From contig JANVAS020000203.1 of NCBI GenBank assembly GCA_027563935.2, positions 4,650,001 to 4,714,000 on the forward strand: DNA of 64,000 nucleotides, in the 5' to 3' direction. A program made the position numbers and the translations under genes. Positions within the stretch are counted from its first letter, which is position 1, and every line of letters starts with the position of its first letter. The notes under the pieces were generated by a model. That model did no database searches. It was not told the DNA's origin and saw only the letters and a list, made by a program, of their open reading frames with translations. This DNA is from Costus lasius. Its lineage: Eukaryota > Streptophyta > Magnoliopsida > Zingiberales > Costaceae. Below, piece by piece: positions 55,584-64,000 of the stretch.

Positions 55584-57734
55584 CTAATGGTTGAGAAACC
55601 TCAAACCCATATTATTACAGTGCTTCTCATGCTTCTGCTGCGCCAGAGGCTTAGTAAGCGGGTCTGCCAGATTGTCATCTGTATGAACCTTGCAGACTTT
55701 GATCTCGCCACGATCTACGATCTCCCTGATCAAATGAAACCGTCTCTGTATGTGCTTGGATTTCTGGTGCGACCGTGGTTCCTTTGCCTGTGCGATTGCT
55801 CCAGTGTTATCACAGAAGATAACCAAAGGATCTGCACTCGAAGGAACAACACCAAGTTCTCTCACGAACTTACGAATCCACACTGCCTCCTTGGATGCTT
55901 CCGAGGCAGCAACATACTCGGCTTCTGTTGTGGAATCAGCAATAGTTGACTGTTTGAAACTCTTCCACACCACTGCACCTCCATTCAAGCTAAAAACATA
56001 GCCTGATTGCGATCGGAAATCATCCTGGTCAGACTGGAACGAAGCGTCAGTATATCCTTCAATACTGAGTTCTTCCTGACCACCATATATCAAGAACATA
56101 TCTTTGGTCCTCCGCAGATATTTTAAAATGTTCTTGACTGCAATCCAGTGTGCCTGACCTGGATTACTTTGGAACCGACTGGTCACGCTTAACCCGTAAG
56201 CGACGTCTGGGCGAGTACACAACATCGCATACATAATGGATCCAATAGCCGAAGCATAAGGCATATTATCCATTTCATCTTTCTCAGTCTGCGTTTGTGG
56301 ACACTGACTCTTCGAAAGATTCAGACCATGTTTGACTGGAAGATATCCTCGTTTAGAATTCTCTAAATGAAATCTCTCCAGGACTTTATCAATGTAAGTA
56401 CTCTGGCACAGCCCGAGAAGCCTCTTAGATCTATCCCTGTAGATCTTCACACCTAAAACATAGGCTGCTTCTCCTAGATCTTTCATCTGGAAACATTTCC
56501 TTAACCATGCCTTAACCGCATGCATTTCAGGAATGTCATTTCCAATGATCAAGATGTCATCGACGTAGAGGATTAGGAAAGTAATTACGCTCCCACTAAA
56601 CCTCTTATATACACACGGGTCATCTTCGTTCTTGATGAAACCAAACTCAGAGATTGATTCATCAAAACGAATATTCCAGCTTCTTGATGCTTGTTTAAGT
56701 CCATAAATGGACCTCTTTAACTTGCATATTTTATGACGATCTGATGGATTAGTGAAACCTTCAGGTTGTGTCATGTACACATCCTCATCCAGATTTCCAT
56801 TAAGGAAAGCCGTCTTCACATCCATCTGCCAGATCTCATAATCGTAATATGCAGCTATCGCGAAAAGAATCCGAATAGACTTAAACATAGCTACAGGTGA
56901 AAAAGTTTCATCATAATCTATCCCGTAGATTTGTTTGAAACCTTTCGCAACTAGCCTGCCTTTATAGGTAACCACGTTACCATCCATGTCAATCTTCTTC
57001 TTGAAGATCCATTTACAGCCTATAGGGATTACTCCCGGAGGCGGATCAACCAAATCCCAGACTTGGTTATCTGACATGGAGTCCATCTCGGCTCGCATAG
57101 CTTCAAGCCATCTTGCTGACTCTGGTCCACTGACCGCATCCGCATAAGTGAGGGGTTCATCATTATCAATGATGTAGACTCCGTCATAGCGCTCAGGCTG
57201 TCGACGGATCCTTCCCGATCTTCGCGGTTCCCGTGATATCTGAGCCTCAGGTTGTTCAATAACCTGATCTACCGGCTCAGGCTCATCCAACTGTGCTTGA
57301 ATACTTTGTCCTTCCTCTGGATTCTCATCCAGCTTTATTTCTCTCCCACTGGCCTCTTGCAGAAGAAACTCCTTCTCAAGAAATATGGCCGTCCGAGCAA
57401 CAAATACCTTGTTCTCTTTGGGATCGTAGAAATAATAACCCTTAGTTTCCTTAGGGTAACCGACAAAGATACATTTCTCAGATCTGCTCTCTAGTTTCCC
57501 AGAGGCGAGCTTTTTGACATAAGCCTCGCAGCCCCAGATCCTGATAAATGTCAAGCTTGGCTGTTTCCCATACCATAACTCATATGGAGTCTTAGAAACT
57601 GCCTTGGATGGCACTCGGTTTAGTAGCTTTGCTGCTGTTTCCAGTGCAAATCCCCAAAAGGAATATGGAAGAGTAGCCTGACTCATCATAGAACGAACCA
57701 TATCAAGTAACGTTCTATTTCTCCTCTCGGACAC
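55584..57734 (-). CDS. Gag-Pol of element I, from integrase Glu to RNase H
   Basis: 716 residues beginning at a GTG in the middle of integrase (VSERRNRT, catalytic Glu); the frame is open back to the TAG at 57873-57875 and continuous with the upstream ORF. Contains the integrase C-terminus, basic linker, reverse transcriptase (QMDVKTAFLNG, YVDD) and RNase H (YTDASFQSD, TEAEY, DDNLADPLTK). Ends LRFLNH-TAG before the polypurine tract. The reading start is not natural. Confidence 0.92.
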   Translation of the reverse strand: MSERRNRTLLDMVRSMMSQATLPYSFWGFALETAAKLLNRVPSKAVSKTPYELWYGKQPSLTFIRIWGCEAYVKKLASGKLESRSEKCIFVGYPKETKGYYFYDPKENKVFVARTAIFLEKEFLLQEASGREIKLDENPEEGQSIQAQLDEPEPVDQVIEQPEAQISREPRRSGRIRRQPERYDGVYIIDNDEPLTYADAVSGPESARWLEAMRAEMDSMSDNQVWDLVDPPPGVIPIGCKWIFKKKIDMDGNVVTYKGRLVAKGFKQIYGIDYDETFSPVAMFKSIRILFAIAAYYDYEIWQMDVKTAFLNGNLDEDVYMTQPEGFTNPSDRHKICKLKRSIYGLKQASRSWNIRFDESISEFGFIKNEDDPCVYKRFSGSVITFLILYVDDILIIGNDIPEMHAVKAWLRKCFQMKDLGEAAYVLGVKIYRDRSKRLLGLCQSTYIDKVLERFHLENSKRGYLPVKHGLNLSKSQCPQTQTEKDEMDNMPYASAIGSIMYAMLCTRPDVAYGLSVTSRFQSNPGQAHWIAVKNILKYLRRTKDMFLIYGGQEELSIEGYTDASFQSDQDDFRSQSGYVFSLNGGAVVWKSFKQSTIADSTTEAEYVAASEASKEAVWIRKFVRELGVVPSSADPLVIFCDNTGAIAQAKEPRSHQKSKHIQRRFHLIREIVDRGEIKVCKVHTDDNLADPLTKPLAQQKHEKHCNNMGLRFLNH

Positions 57735-57872
57735 ACCATTCCATTGCGGTGTTCCTGACGGAGTGAGCTGTGAGATAATCCCACACTGCTTCAGATAGTC
57801 GGTAAACGCATGACTTAGGTATTCTCCACCTCGATCAGAACGAAGTGCCTTGATATTTCGGCCTAGCTGATT

Positions 57873-59468
57873 CTATACTTCATTCTTGAACTCTTTGAAC
57901 TTGTCAAAAGATTCACTTTTATGTCTCATTAAATAGACATACCCATATCTACTGAAATCATCAGTAAAGGTAATAAAGTACTGATAGCCACCTCTGGCAT
58001 GTTTACTAAATGGCCCACACACATCACTGTGTATAAGGTCAAGTAAATTTGAAGCCCTTTGTCCTTTGTTAGGAAAAGGTGACTTCATCATTTTACCCAT
58101 TAAACAAGCTTTGCATGTATCAATCTCCTCATAGGAGAATGATCCCAGCAGTCCATGATCATGCAACCGCTTAATGCGTTTCTCGTTAATATGGCCTAAA
58201 CGACTATGCCATAGCAAGGTGCTGTCATCAGCATACTTGGCTTTCTTATTATCAATATTTTGTATAGAACATTCCATGTCCAACATGAATAACCCATTGT
58301 TAATTGAACCAGTTGCATAAACAATATTATCTAAAGATAAAACACACTTTGAAATATTGCATTCAAAGGAAAACCCCTTCCTGACAAGAGCAGGAATGGA
58401 GATAATATTTTTAGTAATACTGGGAACAAAGTAACAACTGTTTAATTCTAATACAATTCCAGATGGTAATGAGATGAAATAGTCTCCTACAGCAACAGCA
58501 GCAACCCGTGCCCCGTTTCCAACTCGTAGGTCCACCTCATGCTGTCCCACCTGCCTTCTTCTCTTGAGTTCCTGTACATTTGAACAAATGTGAACTCCAC
58601 ATGCAGTGTCCAACACCCATGATATAGAAGAAGATGAAAACATGACTTCAGTCACGTAAATACCTGAGCCAGAAGCGAAGCTTCCCCTCTTATCTCCTTG
58701 GAGCGCTTTACAGTCCTTTTTCCAGTGACCCAGCTGGCCACAGTGGAAACACCTGTATTCCTTGGACCGCTTAACCTTCTGCTTCAGAGCCTTGCTATAG
58801 TTCTTGACAGGGGCCTTGCCCTTCTTCCCCTTCTTCTTGTTCCTGGAAGGAACCATTAAGACAGAGGTCGAAGGCTTACCCTTCAGAGTTTCCTCAGTAG
58901 TCAAGAGCATATTCAGCAGCTCTGCCGGAGTACAATCGATTTTGTTCATATTAAAGTTAATAATGAACGCGTCGAATGAAGGCGGGAGAGACTGCAGAAT
59001 AATGTCTATAGCAAGCTCTTGGTTGATGGTATGCCCCAGTTTCTCTAGAGCCTCCTTGTGCCCAATCATCTTGAGCACATGAGCTCCCACTGGGCTCCCT
59101 TCAGCCAGTTTGCTCTGAAAGAAAAGCTTTGTCAGATTATAGCGTTCTGTCCTCGCCTGTGCAGCATACAGCATCTTGAGGTTTGCTATCATGTCTATAG
59201 CAGACATATCCTCATGCTGACGCTGCAGCGGTGGCGTCATAGACACTAGCATCAGGCAAGCGACATCAATGCTATCATTGACGTGCTTTTCATAGGCTTC
59301 CCGAACCGCCCTTGCGGCGTTCGGAGCGGGCTGAGGCGGTATCGCCGTCTCGAGGACATACAGTTTCCTCTCTGCCTTAAGAACGATCTTAAGGTGTCCA
59401 AACCAGTCAGAGAAGTTCGGCCCACCAAACTTCTCCCTTTCCAGTAGGGATCGCACATTGAAGTTCAT
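57873..59468 (-). CDS. Gag-Pol of element I, Gag to early integrase
   Basis: 531 residues: Gag, CCHC knuckle (CFHCGQLGHWKKDC), protease LDTACG, GAG-pre-integrase and the first integrase Asp (DVCGPF). Ends at TAG (57873-57875), a change from the CAA Gln codon in A, B and C at the same place, 12 or so residues before the second catalytic Asp. With that codon intact the protein would be 1294 residues. The ATG at 59468 lies 21 bases after the predicted acceptor, in frame with the LTR exon. Confidence 0.93.
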   Translation of the reverse strand: MNFNVRSLLEREKFGGPNFSDWFGHLKIVLKAERKLYVLETAIPPQPAPNAARAVREAYEKHVNDSIDVACLMLVSMTPPLQRQHEDMSAIDMIANLKMLYAAQARTERYNLTKLFFQSKLAEGSPVGAHVLKMIGHKEALEKLGHTINQELAIDIILQSLPPSFDAFIINFNMNKIDCTPAELLNMLLTTEETLKGKPSTSVLMVPSRNKKKGKKGKAPVKNYSKALKQKVKRSKEYRCFHCGQLGHWKKDCKALQGDKRGSFASGSGIYVTEVMFSSSSISWVLDTACGVHICSNVQELKRRRQVGQHEVDLRVGNGARVAAVAVGDYFISLPSGIVLELNSCYFVPSITKNIISIPALVRKGFSFECNISKCVLSLDNIVYATGSINNGLFMLDMECSIQNIDNKKAKYADDSTLLWHSRLGHINEKRIKRLHDHGLLGSFSYEEIDTCKACLMGKMMKSPFPNKGQRASNLLDLIHSDVCGPFSKHARGGYQYFITFTDDFSRYGYVYLMRHKSESFDKFKEFKNEV

Positions 59469-59662
59469 GGTGTTCGTTGCTGTAGGTATCTACAACAATG
59501 CAAGAACAGCAAGGTCAGTAGCAATGTTAAGAATCAATCAGGACTTAAGAAAGATTCTTTTTCTCACTATTTTATCTGGCTGAAAAATCCAGCAAAACAG
59601 CCCGAAAGAGTAAACACTCTTTTAGTGAGATGGGATCCAGATTTCATACTTGGTCTCCGCGT

Positions 59663-60364
59663 CCCGCTCAGGCGAGATAAGGTGCACAGAGAGTACAAGC
59701 ACTAATTTCTGGTAGGCAGTCCCTGCCGATCGCCAACCCGTGCGATTCCCCTTCATCTGGGCAATCCAGCAGACTATGCCAACTGAGTTGGTACAACATA
59801 GTCTCTGACCCCACAGATGGCTGCCTCCATGTGCTACCATATGCGCCACATATGTAGCCTACATGGTCAAGCTGACCCGACCTACTCCCTGGACCACCAC
59901 GTGCTATGCTGAGCAACGAGAAGCGATAAATCCCTTCTCTGTAACACGCAGGTGTAATCCCGCACCGTCTGAAGATAGATGGACGTGCCCACTGAGTGGG
60001 TACAACACGGCTCCAACGATAGTCAGAACAGTGAGGTTTCGCGTCAGAAGGCTTACGAGCTTGATATTTTAGCGTTGGATTTTAACGGTCTTTTATCTTC
60101 TTCACTATCATGCAATTCCTATGGTGATAGCAGAAGATAAATTAAAACATGCTGTTCTACTTATATAAACAATAAAAGAAAGCATGGATCTTATGTGGTA
60201 AAAGCCCATAGCCCTAGTGAGATCTTAATCAAAACTTAAGTCTTCACTTGCTCTTGTTCAAGGGGCTTTTGCTGCTCATCTGGCCCAAATCAGGGCCCAA
60301 GCGCCTGTGCAGCTCAGGTGCGCCCACCAGGGAAAATGCGCCTGGTCCCAGAGTCGAACCCTGG
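59663..60364 (-). other. leader hairpins of I
   Basis: Sense order: CCAGGG-TTCGA-CTCTGG (60348-60364); CCCACT-C-AGTGGG (59988-60000); GACTATG...CATAGTC (59772-59803), where A and B have GACTGTG/CACAGTC, a compensatory G-C to A-T change; CTCGC-CTGA-GCGGG (59663-59676). Confidence 0.55.
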
Positions 60365-61300
60365 ACCTCCCTCCTGGTCTAGCCACTGCTGCATGCGCCT
60401 CTGCCAAGTGTACTCTGTGCTCTTGTCTAATTAAATTACAAATTTAACTATCTAGACAAGATTGACACGCAGGTCAATCACATTTTATAAATTAAAGCAA
60501 TGTGATGCGCAGATCACAATAATTAACTTACAACTTTAATTTCCAGGCACGCAGGCCCCAGCACAGCATACATTTAACATGGGCAGCCCACATAAGAATA
60601 AATAGACAAGCACATGGCATCATTCAACATGTGATCCATTCATGAAAATTAAATTTCGAAAACCCCATAGGCATCAATTTTAATTTCCTTATTTGCCCTA
60701 CAACCTTACAACGGTCCATTACTAGGGATCCACTCATCCATCCTAGTCAGATCCACTGCCCTTGCATGCACCAAGTCCTAACTGACTTGAGTCGACCATA
60801 AGGTCAACCATGCATGCGCCAGGGCTGAACAACCACAATGAGGTCTGGCAAGCGGGTGTGACCCCGGGCCTAACTCACGTGCGTTCATCGGTTGCCTCAA
60901 TCAGACATCGCTACACGCCTGTCTGCAGCCGACCTGTAGCCACCACGTGCTTGCGCACAGGTGCTACCTGGTCAACCCATCAAGGCTGTCAGATAGTCTG
61001 ATCAGACTTTTGGATCTAACCTAGGGGGTGACTTCAACCCTAATAACCCGTCTAAGGGTTTAATGCAAGGCCTTAGATCTAGTGAGGTCGCGCAAGTAAT
61101 TTAGATTTTGAAAACCTAAGATGCGCCAACACATCAAACATGCGCAAAAGATAGAAACATACATAATAGATGTATTTTCGCAAGATGATAAAAACTATCA
61201 TAACACTTTCGCATGTCATATAGATCTAGGCATATGCGCAAATATGGATCAAACATGAAGACCAAGCATTAAGCAATCATAAAAACATGCGTTAACCTTC

Positions 61301-61312
61301 GCTCTGATACCA
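61301..61312 (-). other. primer-binding site of I (initiator-Met tRNA)
   Basis: Plus strand GCTCTGATACCA, 2 nt from the LTR. Confidence 0.95.
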
Positions 61313-61314
61313 AT

Positions 61315-62975
61315 TGAAAGTCCCCTGACTAAGGGGGGGAAAAACCCTAAAATGGCGCAAACAGAAACATGGGCAGCGGATACTAGGGTTTCATAGAATC
61401 GGTGCATGAAGTATGATTAACTTATAAACAAGAATGAATGCGATTCATACCATGGCCATTTCTAGATGGCGCCTTGGAAGCAAAGATCAAGCGAGATCTT
61501 CTCCAAATCGTCACACACAAGATGAGAATGCGCTTCTTCTTGTCATCCCTTGTGCTAGCAAGGATCGTCCAAGTATCACAATCGTATGAAGGGAAGAGAA
61601 AAAACTTGCTTAGCGATTTCCTCTTTCTTTTCGTCAAAACTCTTCTTCATGAGAGAGCAAGCCACACGAGAAGAGGCAAGAGGCGAGAGTGATGAGCGAC
61701 CATAGAGCCAACGTGAGATGTGGTCACGTAAGAGACTTGCTATCTAAAAATAGCAAACACGTCTCAACGTTCACACGTCGCAAATCTCTCCTCTTATTTT
61801 TGAACCACTCGCTCATCCATGAGCCGGTTCATCTTGGTCTGGTTCAAAGACCAAATAAGCCAAGCGACATGGTCTAGATCAAATTAAACCCTAAGGCTCC
61901 AGATCTAACCGTCGATCTCTTGATGCTTCTGATCTCACCGATCTAGCATCAATTCTCTCGATCGAAGCTTACCGATCTCAAGCCCTAATCAATCATACAT
62001 GATCAGACTAGATCTCACTTACAATCAGAGATTAAATCCCTTCAAACTGAACCCGAACAATTCAGTCCACACGATCTGACTTAAGTAAGTCATATCATCA
62101 AATTGTGCGACCCTGAGGGTTTCCTTTAAATGTCGGTAACGATAACTCACGTTATCACGACTAGTGAGGGGTATCTAGCAACACATCACTGTCTCCCGAT
62201 ATAAAGAAAAGAGTCTTCCAAGACTACACCCAAAACACAGCACAAGTGTGAATCAACTCACAAGGCATGCATACTTCCTTTGCCACTGGATGTTCTTATT
62301 GGACAAGCGTGTCAAGCTTGTAGCTCCAATTTGATGAGCATGATTAGATCAGATGAACACTGTCACCTGGGTATGGCCATACACTTTCTCAATCATCTCA
62401 TCCAGGGGGCCCCTTTAGAACATCACACTCCTTAAACAAGGAGATGGCAATCCTTTATCTATCACAAGTGCCCTAACCTGACTCAAGATCATTGTCCAAG
62501 ATAGTCTATAATCATTATGTTTCAAATGATATTGAACTACCTCAAAACAATGACAATCATCATTTAGAAAACACAAGTGATCTCAAGTCAGAGGAAATGT
62601 GCCACTTGTTGCACTCAAGGATTATTCACATTGTGACAAGCAACTGAATATCCTAGTAGGGTCTGTCCAGTACATCCAATGTACCCATGAGTCTACATCT
62701 TATTCCATGCTCGAAGCATCCTATAAGATTAGAACACATATTAGTCTTAACCATATCAAGGCTGTCTCATGTTCACCAAGATACATCGACTAAGGACATA
62801 ATAGCATGTCAGCCCAGCTGAACAGCTTTGAGACATTATTCAGAAGTATACTTATTGCAGCAGACAAGGTAACAAACTGAATAACAACCATGCCTTTATA
62901 AACACAAGAGTTTATTACATGATACTGATACAATCCCAAGGCCTCAAACATTAGGCTTAAGGGCATACCCCAACA
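61315..62975 (-). repeat. 5' LTR of element I
   Basis: 1,661 bp. Core hairpin TTGCTAT...ATAGCAA at 61737-61756 with CTATTTTTAG on the sense strand. Confidence 0.95.
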
Positions 62976-64000
62976 TTACATGACTTCCAAATATGGAAAG
63001 TCATGAAGCCATGGGCCCACACAATGCAAACCGCCCAAAACGCTTTCATATTGAACCATGCGTTCACACATGTGTGAACCGGTTCAATCCAATTCGGTCC
63101 AATGCATTTGGTTCAAAGATCGAACCAAATCAGCCTAAGCCACGGTCTAGATCTCTTTGAACCAAATGGTTCAAGTTCTAACCGTTCATCTCTTGATGCT
63201 CTTGATCTCACCGATCTGGCATCAATACTCTCGATCGAAGCTTACCGATCTCAAGCCCTAATCAATCAAACATGATCAGACCAGATCTCACTTACAATCA
63301 GAGTTTGAACTCCTTTAAACTGAACCAAAACAATTCAGTCCACACGATCTGACTTAAGTAAGCCATATCATCAAATTGTACGACCCTAAGGGTTTCCTTT
63401 AAATGTCGGTAACGATAACTTACGTTATCACGATCAGCGAGGGGTATCTAGCAACACATCACTGTCTCCCAATATAAAGGAAGGAGTCTTCCAAGACTAC
63501 ACCCAAACCATAGCACAAGTTTGAATCCACTTCACTAGGCATACTTGTTTCCTTTGCCACTGGATGTTCTTATTGGACAAGCGTGTCAAGCCTGTAACTC
63601 CAATATGATGAGAATGATTAGATCAGATGAACATAGTCACCTTGGTATGGCCATACACTTTCTCAATCATCTCATCCAAGGGGCCCCTATAGAACATCAC
63701 ACTCCAAACTAGGAGACGGCAATCCTATATCTATCACTAGTGTCCTAACCTGACTCATGATCATTATCCAAGATAGTCTATAACTATTATGTTTCAAATG
63801 ATATTGAACTACCTCAAAACAATGACAATCATCATTTAGAAACACAAGTGATCTCAAGTCAGAGGAAATATGCCACTTGTTGCATATAAGGATTATTCAC
63901 ATTGTGACAAACAATTGAATATCCTAGTAGGGTCTGTCCAGTACATCCAATGTACCCATGAGTCTACATCTTATTCCATGCTCGAAGCATCCTATAAGAT

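Larger units (their letters stand above)
59490..61450 (-). other. putative leader intron of element I
   Basis: Minus strand: ATG-GCC-ATG (61459-61451), donor GTATGAAT from 61450, acceptor TTGTTGTAG ending at 59490. Joined frame M-A-M-I-P-T-A-T-N-T runs into gag at 59468. Contains primer site and hairpins. Confidence 0.55.
53902..62975 (-). mobile_element. Ty1/copia retrotransposon I (family 1), complete with LTRs, minus strand
   Basis: 9,074 bp, with LTRs of 1,662 (53902-55563) and 1,661 bp (61315-62975); TTACA duplicates at 53897-53901 and 62976-62980. LTRs differ at about 14 positions by eye (under 1%). Gag-Pol has one nonsense codon. Inserted in M directly beside M's promoter hairpin. Confidence 0.96.
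22685..64000 (+). mobile_element. family-2 copia element D, host of all insertions to its right
   Basis: 5' LTR 22685-23683 plus 32756-33712; primer site 33714-33725; leader 33726-33926 plus 48138-49541; Gag-Pol remnant 49542-53147; polypurine tract 53152-53168; 3' LTR 53169-53481, the rest beyond the window. Interrupted by B, C and M. Over the 313 bp that can be compared, the two LTRs differ by roughly 4%, more than any nested element. The left flank ACACC is the presumed target duplicate. Confidence 0.88.
53482..64000 (-). mobile_element. family-1 LTR or element M, minus strand, split by I, runs off window
   Basis: LTR end at 53482 (TGAAAATCCCC on plus), continuing to 53901; resumes at 62976 and runs to the window end. 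Its core inverted repeat GACTT-CCA/TGGAAAGTC is at 62982-63002. Leader ATG-GCT-ATG/GTATGATC is near 53615. Presumed target duplicate GCTCT (53477-53481). Whether it is solo or complete cannot be seen. Confidence 0.85.

Noticed and set aside
57873..57875. TAG in element I as a programmed readthrough site
   Set aside because: A, B and C have a Gln codon at this place, so it is a private nonsense mutation.
1..64000. Host gene, non-retroelement system or CRISPR-like array
   Set aside because: Every longer ORF belongs to a copia polyprotein, and every repeat array found lies within an LTR or leader.

Overview
This is a block of plant nuclear DNA made almost entirely of LTR retrotransposons nested inside one another. 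I see no host gene, tRNA gene, rRNA gene or CRISPR array. Plant origin is inferred from Ty1/copia elements primed by initiator-Met tRNA (TGGTATCAGAGC sites), Ty3-type elements with a tRNA-Asp-like primer site, and long LTRs of 1.65-2.1 kb. The species cannot be told from the sequence. The copia lineage looks Angela/Tork-like, but I cannot place it firmly.

Layout. 1-12242: the 3' end of a Ty3-type element (N), whose 3' LTR is split by a very young copia element A (3002-12080, 5-bp duplication AATGT). 12243-16157: two more copies of the same Ty3-type LTR, pointing at each other across a palindrome and flanked by a 115-bp direct repeat. 16158-22606: two broken copies of a second copia family (G on +, F on -) fused head to head. 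22607-22684: a scrap of the same family. 22685 to the window end: element D (second family, oldest, LTR divergence roughly 4% over the short overlap). D has been hit three times: by B in its 5' LTR (23684-32755, CCCAA), by C in its leader (33927-48137, ATTTC) and by M in its 3' LTR (from 53482). C carries three solo LTRs: L (ACCTG), K (GAGAA) and J (TTTTA). M carries element I (53902-62975, minus strand, TTACA). Removing the insertions restores colinear LTRs of matching length (1653 bp for both C LTRs).

A, B, C and I (family 1) each encode one Gag-Pol polyprotein of about 1290 residues: Gag with a CCHC knuckle, protease with a DTA motif, DD35E integrase, reverse transcriptase with YVDD, and RNase H. 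A, B and I each carry one different disabling lesion. C has two stop codons and a solo LTR inside. D, F and G are decayed.

The most interesting signals are non-coding. (1) A conserved splice donor after a short ATG codon triplet in the LTR and an acceptor just before gag would remove the primer-binding site and join an LTR-encoded start in frame to gag in all four family-1 elements. C has no other usable gag start. (2) Inside that putative intron, hairpins are conserved with compensatory changes, an arrangement resembling retroviral packaging signals placed after the major splice donor. (3) A TATA-like core or its equivalent lies in an inverted repeat whose arm sequence differs between copies while pairing is kept. 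All were read by eye and need computation and RNA data.
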